A stretch of 64,000 bases of DNA from Pythium myriotylum. Lineage: Eukaryota; Oomycota; Peronosporomycetes; Pythiales; Pythiaceae. Location of the stretch: NCBI GenBank assembly GCA_023091665.1, contig JALJCQ010000024.1:868001-932000 (forward strand), in the 5' to 3' direction. Under the pieces are notes generated by a model. That model was not told where the DNA came from and ran no database searches. It saw nothing but the letters and a program-made list of their open reading frames with translations. Of the stretch, positions 31,998 through 43,340 are shown piece by piece. A program made the translations under genes and the position numbers. Positions within the stretch are counted from its first letter, which is position 1. Each line of letters begins with the position of its first letter.

Positions 31998-34672
31998 ATG
32001 ACGGCGCGCCGCCCCAACGAGACCTCTCCGCTGCTGCAGGGCCGCTCGCGCGTCGCGCCCGCCACCGGCGCCGCCGCCAGCGCGTACGACGCCGGCCGCC
32101 GCCAGCTCCATCGCGCGCGCTACGCGCTCATCCCGCTGCTGCTCGTCGCCGTCGTCGGCATCCTCTGGGCCTTCTCGGACGACCCGAGCTCGCACAGCTA
32201 CCGCATGCAACACCTGCGCGCGCCGCTCGTGAACAGCAGCGGCTTGTCGGACGCGCAGCTGCTCCAGCTCGCGCCGCCGTTCTCGGTCGCCGGCCACCCG
32301 CTCGCGCCCAAGATGCTCAACCGCTCGGCGTTCGCCGACCGCGCGATCCCGACCAATGCCTACTGGACCAACCTGCTCATCGGCGACGACCACGGGATGA
32401 ACGTCGGCGCCGGACCGGTCACGCTCTCGCCGTACACGGTGCGCTGTCTGCCCAAGCGCCTCGACATCTCGTACGGAGACTCGCGCCGAGTCGTCACGAG
32501 CGGCAACGTCACCGAGTACTTTAACGTCGACGCCGCGTTCACGGGGTACGCCTCCAAGGCCGCGCCGGGCGAGAGCAAGCTGCTGGGCGACGGCAATAGC
32601 ACGTGGCGAGAGGTCGTCGCGTTCGACGCGCACTCGGCGCTCGTGCAGTACCGCTTCGACAACGTCTCGGTGCGCGGCGAGCCGTGGACGCAGCCGACCC
32701 AGTGGATGAACGCGCTCATCGTGCGCGGCTCGCCGTACGTGACGGTCGAGTACGCCAACATCATCCCCGTGCTCGAGTTCAACGCGACGGTCTACTCGAT
32801 CAACAACGTGCCGGTCCAGGAGATCACCGAGCCCGTCGCGAGCGAGGCGCGGCAGCAGTGGACGGCCAAGCGGTTCGAGATCGACCTAGGCGTCTACGGC
32901 GCGACCAAGGCCGTGACGCGCCAAAAGTGGGTGCTCTACTTTGCGAGCGAGCGCACGCTGCAGCTACAGCTCGCGAACGAGAAGGATTACCGCTTGTACA
33001 ACTTGCGTGACGAAATCACGACGCCGACCAACATCCGTTTGGTCGACACGGACTTCTACACGGGCGCCGCACGACTCGCGATCGTGCCGGTGGTCGGCCG
33101 AGATGGCGCGGTCGCGACGCTGGACGCGCACGCGAGTGTGTATCCGACCTCGATGTCGGTCAAGACGCAAGTCACAGATCTCACGGCGCTGGTGACTCTG
33201 CACTGGGACGCGAAGACGATCTCCGGTGCTCCGGTTTCGGCGAGCGATCCTCCGCTTCTGCAGCTGGCTCATCCGCACCATGTCGCGTCGTTCAGCAAGA
33301 CACACCAGACGGACGGCTCGTTCAAGGTCGTCGATCCGGCTTTTGGCCACCGCACGGTCAAGTCTTACATGACACCAGTCATCGGCAACTCGTGGGTTCT
33401 CGAGGAAGAGCTTCCTGATGTGGGATTCAACGGACCGCAGAACGAGATCGACCGCCTCCGTGCACAGCCAGCGTCGGTCGAGGCCATTCTGACTGCTCTC
33501 CGCAACGACTCCAAGTATTCTCCGGAGGCCCAGGACCCGTACTACTTTGGCAAGGAGATCGGTCGACAGGCACGGCTGATTCTCATCGCTGACTTGCTGG
33601 AGAAGGACAACAAGACGCGCAACAAGCTGCTCGACGACTTGGAAGAGTGGGTCGCGCCGTGGCTCGTTGCACAGAATGACGATCAATTCATCTACGAGAA
33701 GGATTGGGGCGGACTGTGCTCGCTCAACGGCCTCAAAGGTGTCTTCTGGATGACGGATTTCGGCAACGGCTGGTACAACGACCATGTAAGTTGTGTGAAG
33801 GTGTCTTGCTGGCTCACCATCGCTGTCCTTACTGACTTGACATCATCCACCAGCACTTCCACTACGGATATTTCCTATACGCGCTGGCAGTCGTGGCCAA
33901 GTTCCGCCCAACGTTCGCTCATACCCACAAGGCCGCGATCCTCGCGATCGTACGTGACATTGCGAACGCCGACCCCACCGAGTAAGCTTTCTTCACCATT
34001 GCCTTGTGGCTGTCATTGGATGCTAATGAGGCCTTCTTTTCTCATTGCAGTGCGTACTTCCCATTCACCCGTCACTTTTCCTGGTTCGACGGCCACTCGT
34101 TCGCGAGCGGCGTGTACCTCCTCGACGGCGGCAAGTCGCAGGAGTCAGTCAGTGAGGCCATCAACGCGTACTACGGCGTCTATCTCGTGGGTAAAGCACT
34201 CGAAGTCCCCGAGATCGAGCACATCGGCCACGTTCTGATGACGCTCGAGAGCCGTGCCGCGCGCACGTACTGGCAGATGCCGTCCGACTCGACGATCTAC
34301 GAGCCCGAGTTCGCGCAGAACCGCATGATCGGCCAGATCGCGGCCACCAAAGTGTCGTACACGACGTGGTTCGGCCCGGAGATCGAGCACATGCACTTGA
34401 TCAACATCATGCCGTTCACGCCGGTGACAGCCACGTTCATGGCCCCGTCCTACGTCGCCGAGGAGTTCCAGGTGCTCCAAAAAGAGGCCTTCGAGCGAGA
34501 GGTGAGCCCGATCGAAGACCGCTGGAAGGGGTACGCCTACCTCGATCTCGCCATCATCGAGCCGACGAAAGCTTGGGATCTTGTCCAGCAACTCAACTTC
34601 TTTGACGATGGCAACTCGCGCGCGAACTCGCTCTTCTGGATCGCTACTCGACCGAATGTGACTGCTACCTAA
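31998..34672 (+). CDS. GH81 endo-1,3-beta-glucanase, membrane-anchored
   Basis: The model encodes 845 aa in three exons: 31998-33785, 33854-33981 and 34051-34672 (introns 68 and 69 bp, GTAAGT/GTAAGC donors). It hydrolyses internal bonds of beta-1,3-glucan. A short cytosolic head is followed by a transmembrane helix (about 42-59, ALIPLLLVAVVGILWAF), so the catalytic domain should face outside. GH81 signatures are seen: PTNAYWTNLL near the start, YNDHHFHYGYFLYALAV across the first splice junction, and GKSQESVSEAINAYYG (E670/E674) holding candidate catalytic acids. With the GH72 cluster it points to wall beta-glucan turnover in growth or zoospore encystment. It is convergent with the VPS13-like gene, 97 bp apart. 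Confidence 0.93.
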
Positions 34673-34769
34673 GCATGACGATATAGTAAAATCCCACTCA
34701 TTATCCACCCACACAGAAAATGACCAATGCATTTGGGTTATGGAAGCGAAGCTAGTGTGTGCTACATCC

Positions 34770-37700
34770 TTACACAAACTCACACGCGATTCGAATCTTG
34801 CCGGCCTTCACAGCATCTGCGTCCAGCCTGAAAGTGTTGCTGCGATCAGCGCCAATCTTCGGAGTACCTGTCTTCGGGGTGCTAGCTTTAGGCGTTCCAG
34901 CAGGTGCTCCCATCAGTGCAGACGCCGCAGTTGCACCAACGACTTCAACCTTGAGCTTGATGAAGCCAATTACGTCTCCTGTCACGTCCTTCGTCTTTCG
35001 CACTTCGACCTCCTGCTCAATTGGGGTTCTCGTCGGCTTAAACTGCAGCGGAAGGTTCGCGTAGCCGATAGTTTCATCGTGAAGAACGCTCTTGTCCTTC
35101 AAAGAGAGCGTAACTACAGGGGTCGCACTGTCAGCATCCTTCTTCAGGACAGTGAACGTAAACAGCTCGTTCCACGAAGTGTTAGCCTTCTGATTGGCTC
35201 CCGAGCCGGTGAAAGTCACCTTTCCGACGTGCGTGCGTTGTTTGTCCTTGGCGACGTGAACAGAGACGTACGGAGAGATGTTCGGTGTACTGCTCACCAA
35301 ATTGCCCAACCCAAGCACGCCACCGCCACTTGAACTCGTCAGCTTCAAGTCGCGCAATGAAGTGATGGTTACGAGCACCTGAACATCGTCTTGTGACAGC
35401 TTAACCTTCGCAGGCCCACCGAGTCCTAGCATCGCCGTAGCAGAGCCAACTACGGCTGCTGCGCCACTTGAAGCTTCGTTCTTCACGAACAGAGTGTATT
35501 CCTTCTCTTTCACCACGTTGCTCACATTCTTCTTGGTCTCAACTGGCTTGACGCCAGTTCGTACCCACTGAGCAAGGCTCGATGAATACTCTGGTGGTCT
35601 GAAATCGTCCTGGAGATCATCCATCGAAACCGCGCATTTGCCAATAGTCCGCTCAACCGCTCCACCGTACGAATCCTTGACGACAAACTGGAACTCGTTC
35701 TCTGCGCCAGTGAGTTCAATTTGCGTTTTCTCCTGCCAAACAGGGTTCAACGTGTTGTACAAAACACGAGTCTTCAAGACAGGCCTCTCATCAATCCGGA
35801 CAATACACTTGGGATCACATGAGTCGTCGGAGAGCAAACCTTGAGCGCTAACAACCTCCAGGAGGAGGCGTGTTGGGCGGTAGTGCTTCTCATCGAAGTC
35901 CGCCACTACGCGATTGCCTTCGACCTTCTTTGCTAGGCGACGGCGGCCACCAAAAGGTGATCGATCCACAACTGTTGACTGGACGCCGAGAGCCACATTA
36001 TGAGTCGTGGAAGTAATCTGCTTGAGCAACACGACTCCTGGACCAGCAATACCCTGAACGGTACCTGATAGAAGACCGGTGATACCACCTTTCTTTGCCC
36101 CCTCAACAGGCTTGGTGAAGATACCAGTCAAGCCTTTTCCTAGGTCCTTCGCAAACTTGAGACCGCCTCCACTCGAGGGCGAGTCTGCTGATTCACCAGC
36201 TGCCTGATTAGTGTCTTCGTCTTCTTGCGCGAAATCACCGACAAACTTGTCCAAGGACCCAGTGATCTTCGCCAGTGTCGACGCACCCGTCTGGGCAACT
36301 GTCTTACCGAGCACCTTAACACCTTCGCCACGTGTCTCTGACTCACCAAGAAGCTCACCCTTCGTGATCTTCAAGAATTCAACGACTCCAGATCCGAGAT
36401 CCTCAACCAAACCAATCGGATCACCGATGATATCAGCGCTGCCGATGAGGCGGTATGCCTGCATCACAGCCTGACGCACAAAGTTCTGGATCAGTTGGCT
36501 TTGGAGGCGTTCTTGCGTTGAGAAGCATCGCTGAATAACGATCTCGCTGAATGATAGCGTTGGAGATCCACTGAGATTGGAGCCAATTAGACCAATCACT
36601 TGAGTAATCAACCCAAAGATTACTGAGTTGCCTCCACCAGCATTCGAGACGATGTCCTTGCGCGTGATCGAGTACTCGAGATCGATGGAAAGTGCGCCAA
36701 TACGCAAGAGGTCGAAGTAGAGTAGGTTGTGTCGAATGTTGCCATCAGCAGTCAACTGTGCAGCTGGGACTGGTGGTACCTGGCGTTTCAACACCCGATC
36801 CAACGTTTGCATTGACGCGATGAGCATAGCCGCGTCTGACGCTAGAAACGGCTCCACAAGTTTCACCAGATTCACGATGTAATCAAGATCAACCTTGAGC
36901 CCCAGACTGTTGAGTTGCAAGTCGAGCAACTTATAGATGCCGATCTTTGCAGCTAGGTCAGCATCCACGACAAAATTGACGAGAGGCTTAGGGGGTTTTC
37001 CTGCGGTCTTGTCGCTGAACCCAGAGTTGAGCGGGTTGAGAATGACAGGGAATTTTGCGTTTGGAAGCATGTTATCGATCTGGCTGTGGAATATTGAGAA
37101 AGCCCACTCGAGCGATGATGGCACTTTTTGAACCTGGATGACATCCACGGACAAGAAGAACACCTCCTGAGGCAACGTATCGAACAGCGACAGACCGAGC
37201 CCAGCAATACGGATGTCAAACGATGAGGCGAAAACCATCTTGCGTTGCTCAAACTCTTGCTCAAACTGTGCTTCTTGGTTTTCCAATCGGCTCATCTCAA
37301 GTTCCTTACCGATGAACTTCAGCACGCGAGTACCTTCGTCGACAACTGTTTGTACAATGATCTCTACACGTTCACAAACGTTGCCATCGGCACCCTTAGC
37401 TTCGTCCAAAACAATCGAGTCGTGGTAGCCGACTGCATCAACGTCATACTTCTTCTCCTTTGAGCGCCCATCTGAGTGTTGCAGTCGGATCTGCATCTTG
37501 TGCTCCTTTGACAGAGAGTTGCTCCACGCAAATGCGTACCAGTCGCCATTCTTCACGGTTCTTGCGGATACGGTAGAGGCAGCCTTGAACAGAGATGAGT
37601 CGGTCGCAATTTGAGAACAATCTATCTTGTATGGAGTGAAGTTCTCAATGCGATATGGAGGAGATCCAGACGAGTCGCTGAGAATGACGTATACGTACAT

Positions 37701-40700
37701 CTCAATAACTTGCACACTCACGAGGCAGATGATGTAGCGCTGGCGTAGTTTCGAATACAGCTGGATGTAGGAGTCGCCAGCAGTACTGACAGGTATCGCG
37801 TGCGACCACAATTCACCCCACTCGTCCGTAAACGAAATCGAGATGTACTTCTGGCTCTGGGTGAGAACCTCTCCCTTCTTCAGCGGGAAGAAGTGGTACA
37901 TAGGAGTTGATTCGCCTGTGAGCACGGATGACATAGCGATCTTTGCTTCTTCTTCTGTTCGCTTCGTCTTGAACAGTTGATCGGCGTTCTCTACAGATTC
38001 ACTTGTATCAAACGCCTGAACAAAAACCTTCTCCTTCAGTCGGTTCTGGACGTAGAATCGTGGGCTCACAGTGAGCGCAATGCTCTGTTCAAACGAACCA
38101 TAGAGACCTTCGATCTTGACTCCGAATACACTCGGTCCGCACGTTAGTTCACCGATAGTGTTGACGGTTGTAGAGTTCATTGGTTCGGACCAAGTTGCAG
38201 CCTTCAAAGCCACATCTGTGACAGGGTTCGAGGAGTATGCAGAAGCGGGAACCTTCCCTAGCGCATTCCATCCAGCTGGCCTCTTTCCTGTCATAGCGAT
38301 CGGTTTAAAGCTCACACGATCATGCTCCAAGGTGGTCATACGAGGATACTGGAATGCCTTGGTGCTCTCTAATGCCTCAAGGTCACTTAGCTTGTCGCCA
38401 GGAGCTGCCGACGCGATAGACAGATCCAGCGAGGTATTGTTTACAATCCAGTACGGGGAAGAAAGACGGACCAATCGAGGCAAGTTCTGTTGAGTGAGGC
38501 GATCAAGTCCAAATTCAACCCCTGGCGCGAGTTCAATCGTTTCACGCGCAATAGAGAATGATTCGATCGAACCGTGAATGGCCATCAACAAAGGCTTCGA
38601 CCATGGTGACTTGGCCCGCGTACCTGCTTCATCCCTAGACTTGCTTACAAGTCGCAGTGAAAGGTATCCTGGAGCCAAGCAAGAGATACCCGTTATTTCA
38701 GCGTCGTGTCCAGATGAGACACTACCGCTGATGACATCGGACGTCAGCTTGTCGTCCGGGGCCTTCAATGAAGCTTCGATAGCTGCAAAGTCGGCGTTGA
38801 TATTGCCCGACTTGACCTTGTACTCAACAAATCTGTAGTCAACTTTGTACGGGAGCGAATTGCGAACGACGAACGGTGGGAGGAGTGACATTTCCCACTC
38901 GAAATGAGTACGCAAATGCCAGCGACGGAGAATCACACCTGGGGAGAGTTGCTTGATAACCTTCGAGTTGTTTTCTTGAGTAACACCGTACGCGATTGCA
39001 CCACGTCGTTGCTGCAGCGACGCCTTCATTGCCTTATCTTGTTCATCAATATCTTGAACCGCAGCAGCACTTGTCATCAGATCGTTGTTCAGCGTAGCTT
39101 TTACAATCCAATCATTGAAGTGGACTGGTCGTGCATATAGCTCAGTGATACCCAAGAGAACAGAGATCGGAAGCGCAGTTCGTTCACTCGGGCTCAAGTG
39201 GATGACCTCCGACGTTACTGCTGGTCGCTCCGTTGTACCGATCTGCAAATACTTGAGTTCGTAGTTCTGGGAGCTGTGGTTGCACACGAACACATTGGAC
39301 TTGAACACAATACGTCGGTGAAGAGGATCTTCAAGACGACAGTAAGCCGAGACAAACAACTCAACGCCAGGTGTAGAGTCGCTAGCAATTCTCACGCTCT
39401 TGATACCAAACGAAGGTAGCACGGTGGCCTCCTTGCTGTGACCCCAGGCCTCAAGCTCAACACCATCAAGTGTGGCAGTACCGTCAGCTGCCACCTCCAA
39501 TTTGGTAGACGCTCGCTGGTCAGCGTGCACCTCAACTCTTTGACCAGCAACAACGACAACCAAGTTGCATCCCGTCGAGTTTTCAATGATGCAGTCAGGG
39601 TTCTCCTGGCTACTCGCGATGAGACCTGACCGGAAAGCCTCTTGGTGTTTCTTCCACGACGCTCGAGCCTGGTCACCGGACGTAACATCGTTTAGTGCCC
39701 GATACATCTTCAATAGGCCAGGAGTCACGTTGATCTGGAATCGCTTCTCAGCTTCAACTAGGACTGCTACGCCATTCTCTCCGAGTGAGGATGAGACAGC
39801 AGCAACGAGTTCCCATGGTTCGATAATGTCTTCCATCGCGTTCGCGAGATCGCTGTAGCTCATCGCCTGGATGCGGACACCAAAGAGAGCAGTCCACTCC
39901 GAGGAGCCAGAGGTTGCGACGCCAGTCCAATCAACTGGCCCACTGGCGCTGATGTCGCTTGCGTTCATCTCTGCAGAGACCTTCACCTTCTGGATCGCGA
40001 AGAATCCGCGACTGTGTTGAACAGGTAGTTCCGGGTCGGTAAGCACAAAACGAAGGTTACCCAGTTTGAGATCTGTTGAAAGCTTGAGTTTCTTCTTCAC
40101 AATCGGGCCCGTTTGAACCTGCAACATCTTCTCTTCAGCCTCGCGCAACGCTGTGGCAAATATCGTGTCTTTCTTCTGGCGAGCGATGACCTTAGCAGCG
40201 TTCTGATACTCGCTGATTCCTCCACAGTACATCGATGGTTGAATCAGCCATTCGGACTTCTCCTCGACTGGAAGTTCCGGTAAAACTAGCAGGTTCCAAC
40301 TCAATTCGGCGGCATCATAATTTCCGAGAAGGCGAATCAGCTTCTTTTGTACATCAAGACCTCGCTGTCCGTTTAGAGTTGATTTCGTCGCGTGAATTTC
40401 GCTCTCATACAGATCGAAAAATCGACCCTTGAAGAACGGCTTTGAAATAATTTCCTCCATTTGCAATTTGCTGGTTGGCTTGACTCCTCCGCTAAGTTTC
40501 TCGAACTCATCGGTCGATCCATACTCCCCACCACGCAAATTTAGGGATCCGTCAAGTTCTCCGCTTCCGGCAGCTCCAGTCATGGCTGTGCCATCACTCA
40601 GCACATCTTCGCGCAAATACATACGGAGCTCTTCGAACTCAATGTACCCGTTTCCGTCACGATCAATTTCCTTGAATAGCACTCGCACGAAGTACTCGAG

Positions 40701-43340
40701 CTCACGCTCGAGTAGTGTGTCCGCAACCTTAGCCCGTCTAAGAAGAACCAGCAGTTCACCGAGTTCAATGTGGCCGTTCTGGTCTTGATCAATTTCATCA
40801 AACATACGACGGATCCGTTCAATGATTGCATCCACTTCGGCTTGCTTACGCTGTTCTTCTTGCTTCTGGATTGTCTCCAAACGAAGTTGAGCGCGTTCCG
40901 GCGTCGTGGTTTGGATACCAGAAAGAGCTGTTGAACACGAAGACAATAAAGCCAGACTCAAATCTGAGAATGACATCACCACGTCTGGGATGGTGACTGA
41001 AAGCTTTTGGACTCCAGTCAAAGGGTCAGACGAGTCCGCATCAAGCTGGTGGGCAAACGAGAAGGCTGTCGGGGCCAGAAGATAATCCGTGTCATCAGCC
41101 TCTGCGACAGACCCATCAAGGTAGCGTGCAATGAGGCCAAGTTTCGTCACATCCAGCTTCACAAGCTCTTTCTTCTTTGAGCTCGCAACCACCAAATGGA
41201 GACCTATTGGGATCTCAACCCGACTCTTTCCCATACCATGACGGCTGGAGTGCTCGATGGCGCTGTCATAGTCGATATCCGCGTACACTCCGTCATCGTA
41301 CGGCTCCGATGGTAACAAAAGGATACGACAGCCTTCCATCTTCACGTCAAGATCAATGTCCATTCCTGCAAGCAATGCAAACGGGGCGAGATCACTACTG
41401 GCTGCAGTTTGCGGAGACGTTGGGGCCACAGCAGCAGGAGGCGGATTCTCAATTGGCGGCAGAGTTGGCATTGGCTTTGCCGCAGACATTGCCTGGCCGA
41501 CATCAGTGTTCAAACGGTCAACAAATAGGAGGAAGCACTGCAACTCGTGCGCTGCGGCAACGATCTGGACACCATTGAGTGATGCTTCGACGATCTGCTT
41601 GCCAGACTCGAACTGCTTGACATTGGCCGTAATTTGCTGCGAACGACTACTCGCATCTTGTGAAGTGCTAACATGCGTGAAATCTGCGTAGACAATCTTC
41701 GACAATGGCGACTCAGCAGGTCCCACGGTCGAAACCACTGGAGGAATGATACCAAAAATGGTCTGGCCGAGCGTCATGTGGATGTCTCGAAGTAGTCTTT
41801 CGTCACCATTCGCAATTGGGAACTGGTCAAGGTTGACACCAAATTCGTTCAGCGAGAATTCAGCCAACTGATGGCGTTCCTCTTGGAAATCAACAGCGAA
41901 TGTCTCCAAGCGGAGAGCAATCTCCATCTTCGTAAACATCATGTTCTCAGGCTTCGCACTCAGCTCGTTTCCGAGAGCAATGCAGTCGTCCAATCCGAGA
42001 ACCGCGCAATCTTCACCACGGAAGTACACGTCAAGGCCGAGGCTTTTCATGCGCAACTTGATCAACTCAGAGAGCGTAACCTTCGATTCAATTTGCGCAA
42101 GTTTCTCCTGCAAAGCTGTCTTCTCAGCCGCTGGCAACTTCGCGTCCGTCTCCACTTTCTTGAAAGTGTCGACATAGAACGCCACTTCTTCTGGAGATGC
42201 GGGGTTGCGCGCGACATTTTCGGCCTCCACATCACGAGCATTCTTCAGCACAACCTGATAGTCTGCGTAGGGCACATACGCGTCCTGAAGCACATGCACA
42301 AGAGTAGCCTTCTCGAGTGTGATGCGATTGCCTGCCGGCAGCAGCAACTGCACACGAGCGAAACGCTTCTCGATAGGAACTGGCGCATAGTTTGGCACGA
42401 GGCCTAGCAAACGCGCCATTGGGGGAACATCCAGGTTGAGTTCAATCGAGGGAACATCGAGAAGCTTGACAATGGATTTGTCATCCTCCTGCGGCGCACC
42501 CTTCCACTCTTCCACAACCTCCCCAATACCGATGGAGAACTCGTCAATGCGAATCTTGTGCGACTCACGGATGTCTGTCGAAGTGAGAATGAGCTCGCGC
42601 CCTTCGTCGACATTCTCATGAATGATAGCGGACAGCACTTCTAGCTCCTTCAGCCCAAGGCGCACACGTGTATCCTTGATGCGACCAGTCTGCTGAGACG
42701 GCGCATCTACAACCACGTTCACATCGCGGATCTGAATGCCAATCTGCGCAACGAGCAGTTGCATGATGCGGTCCTTGAAGCCAAACACTCGCTGGCTTTC
42801 GGGCAGTTGCGCAGCCTGCTGGTCGCCTTCTTCCTTGGTCCTCTGACCAGCAAATCGAACAATCCAGCCAGCAGCCTCGCCAACTTTCAATGCGACCGCA
42901 TCCTTGACTTCGACAAGCGCCTCGGCATTCGGGTTGATCATCTTGACGCGGACGTCGACATTGTTAATGTCAATGAGGACCCGCCAGGGCGAGCCGAGAT
43001 GGAGCGAGATCTCGCGGATGATCACATCCGAGACTTCCACGGGCGCAGCGCCTTTCTTTTCGAGCGCGAGCGTCTTCAAAAAGTCGGGTTGCACTTGCAC
43101 TTGCAGCAGCGAGATGGTGATGCCGCGCAGCGTCTCGCGGATCTGCTTGCCGCGGCCGCGCCAGTCGAACGGCGTGAAGAGCAGCTCGACCTGGATCGTC
43201 GGGAGCACATAGGTCGACGTGAAGCGGTGGATGATCGCCGAGAGCACGGGGAAGACCGTGTAGCGCGCAAACGACGGCACGACACAGAGCGAGAGCGGGA
43301 TGAGCACCGAGATGAGCGCGACGAGCACGACGCCGATCAT
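34770..43340 (-). CDS. VPS13-family lipid-transfer protein with EF-hands and C2 domains
   Basis: This is a single uninterrupted 2856-aa gene from the ATG at 43340. The first 50 residues hold hydrophobic helices (MIGVVLVALISVLIPLSLCV), suggesting an N-terminal membrane anchor. The following chorein-like extended region is typical of bridge-like lipid transporters. Two EF-hands lie near residues 850-900 (DQDQNGHIELGEL and DRDGNGYIEFEEL). A SHR-binding/VPS13 adaptor-type region spans about 1350-1800 (SPYWIVNNTSLDL). A VPS13_C-like segment (DPIGLVEDLGSGV, KGLTGIFTKPVEGAKKGG) lies about 2290-2440. Two C2 domains close the protein (about 2490-2590 and 2650-2790). It probably moves bulk lipid at membrane contact sites under Ca2+ control. 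Use of the 43340 start is favoured because the upstream frame lacks an ATG. Confidence 0.85.
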   Translation of the reverse strand: MIGVVLVALISVLIPLSLCVVPSFARYTVFPVLSAIIHRFTSTYVLPTIQVELLFTPFDWRGRGKQIRETLRGITISLLQVQVQPDFLKTLALEKKGAAPVEVSDVIIREISLHLGSPWRVLIDINNVDVRVKMINPNAEALVEVKDAVALKVGEAAGWIVRFAGQRTKEEGDQQAAQLPESQRVFGFKDRIMQLLVAQIGIQIRDVNVVVDAPSQQTGRIKDTRVRLGLKELEVLSAIIHENVDEGRELILTSTDIRESHKIRIDEFSIGIGEVVEEWKGAPQEDDKSIVKLLDVPSIELNLDVPPMARLLGLVPNYAPVPIEKRFARVQLLLPAGNRITLEKATLVHVLQDAYVPYADYQVVLKNARDVEAENVARNPASPEEVAFYVDTFKKVETDAKLPAAEKTALQEKLAQIESKVTLSELIKLRMKSLGLDVYFRGEDCAVLGLDDCIALGNELSAKPENMMFTKMEIALRLETFAVDFQEERHQLAEFSLNEFGVNLDQFPIANGDERLLRDIHMTLGQTIFGIIPPVVSTVGPAESPLSKIVYADFTHVSTSQDASSRSQQITANVKQFESGKQIVEASLNGVQIVAAAHELQCFLLFVDRLNTDVGQAMSAAKPMPTLPPIENPPPAAVAPTSPQTAASSDLAPFALLAGMDIDLDVKMEGCRILLLPSEPYDDGVYADIDYDSAIEHSSRHGMGKSRVEIPIGLHLVVASSKKKELVKLDVTKLGLIARYLDGSVAEADDTDYLLAPTAFSFAHQLDADSSDPLTGVQKLSVTIPDVVMSFSDLSLALLSSCSTALSGIQTTTPERAQLRLETIQKQEEQRKQAEVDAIIERIRRMFDEIDQDQNGHIELGELLVLLRRAKVADTLLERELEYFVRVLFKEIDRDGNGYIEFEELRMYLREDVLSDGTAMTGAAGSGELDGSLNLRGGEYGSTDEFEKLSGGVKPTSKLQMEEIISKPFFKGRFFDLYESEIHATKSTLNGQRGLDVQKKLIRLLGNYDAAELSWNLLVLPELPVEEKSEWLIQPSMYCGGISEYQNAAKVIARQKKDTIFATALREAEEKMLQVQTGPIVKKKLKLSTDLKLGNLRFVLTDPELPVQHSRGFFAIQKVKVSAEMNASDISASGPVDWTGVATSGSSEWTALFGVRIQAMSYSDLANAMEDIIEPWELVAAVSSSLGENGVAVLVEAEKRFQINVTPGLLKMYRALNDVTSGDQARASWKKHQEAFRSGLIASSQENPDCIIENSTGCNLVVVVAGQRVEVHADQRASTKLEVAADGTATLDGVELEAWGHSKEATVLPSFGIKSVRIASDSTPGVELFVSAYCRLEDPLHRRIVFKSNVFVCNHSSQNYELKYLQIGTTERPAVTSEVIHLSPSERTALPISVLLGITELYARPVHFNDWIVKATLNNDLMTSAAAVQDIDEQDKAMKASLQQRRGAIAYGVTQENNSKVIKQLSPGVILRRWHLRTHFEWEMSLLPPFVVRNSLPYKVDYRFVEYKVKSGNINADFAAIEASLKAPDDKLTSDVISGSVSSGHDAEITGISCLAPGYLSLRLVSKSRDEAGTRAKSPWSKPLLMAIHGSIESFSIARETIELAPGVEFGLDRLTQQNLPRLVRLSSPYWIVNNTSLDLSIASAAPGDKLSDLEALESTKAFQYPRMTTLEHDRVSFKPIAMTGKRPAGWNALGKVPASAYSSNPVTDVALKAATWSEPMNSTTVNTIGELTCGPSVFGVKIEGLYGSFEQSIALTVSPRFYVQNRLKEKVFVQAFDTSESVENADQLFKTKRTEEEAKIAMSSVLTGESTPMYHFFPLKKGEVLTQSQKYISISFTDEWGELWSHAIPVSTAGDSYIQLYSKLRQRYIICLVSVQVIEMYVYVILSDSSGSPPYRIENFTPYKIDCSQIATDSSLFKAASTVSARTVKNGDWYAFAWSNSLSKEHKMQIRLQHSDGRSKEKKYDVDAVGYHDSIVLDEAKGADGNVCERVEIIVQTVVDEGTRVLKFIGKELEMSRLENQEAQFEQEFEQRKMVFASSFDIRIAGLGLSLFDTLPQEVFFLSVDVIQVQKVPSSLEWAFSIFHSQIDNMLPNAKFPVILNPLNSGFSDKTAGKPPKPLVNFVVDADLAAKIGIYKLLDLQLNSLGLKVDLDYIVNLVKLVEPFLASDAAMLIASMQTLDRVLKRQVPPVPAAQLTADGNIRHNLLYFDLLRIGALSIDLEYSITRKDIVSNAGGGNSVIFGLITQVIGLIGSNLSGSPTLSFSEIVIQRCFSTQERLQSQLIQNFVRQAVMQAYRLIGSADIIGDPIGLVEDLGSGVVEFLKITKGELLGESETRGEGVKVLGKTVAQTGASTLAKITGSLDKFVGDFAQEDEDTNQAAGESADSPSSGGGLKFAKDLGKGLTGIFTKPVEGAKKGGITGLLSGTVQGIAGPGVVLLKQITSTTHNVALGVQSTVVDRSPFGGRRRLAKKVEGNRVVADFDEKHYRPTRLLLEVVSAQGLLSDDSCDPKCIVRIDERPVLKTRVLYNTLNPVWQEKTQIELTGAENEFQFVVKDSYGGAVERTIGKCAVSMDDLQDDFRPPEYSSSLAQWVRTGVKPVETKKNVSNVVKEKEYTLFVKNEASSGAAAVVGSATAMLGLGGPAKVKLSQDDVQVLVTITSLRDLKLTSSSGGGVLGLGNLVSSTPNISPYVSVHVAKDKQRTHVGKVTFTGSGANQKANTSWNELFTFTVLKKDADSATPVVTLSLKDKSVLHDETIGYANLPLQFKPTRTPIEQEVEVRKTKDVTGDVIGFIKLKVEVVGATAASALMGAPAGTPKASTPKTGTPKIGADRSNTFRLDADAVKAGKIRIACEFV

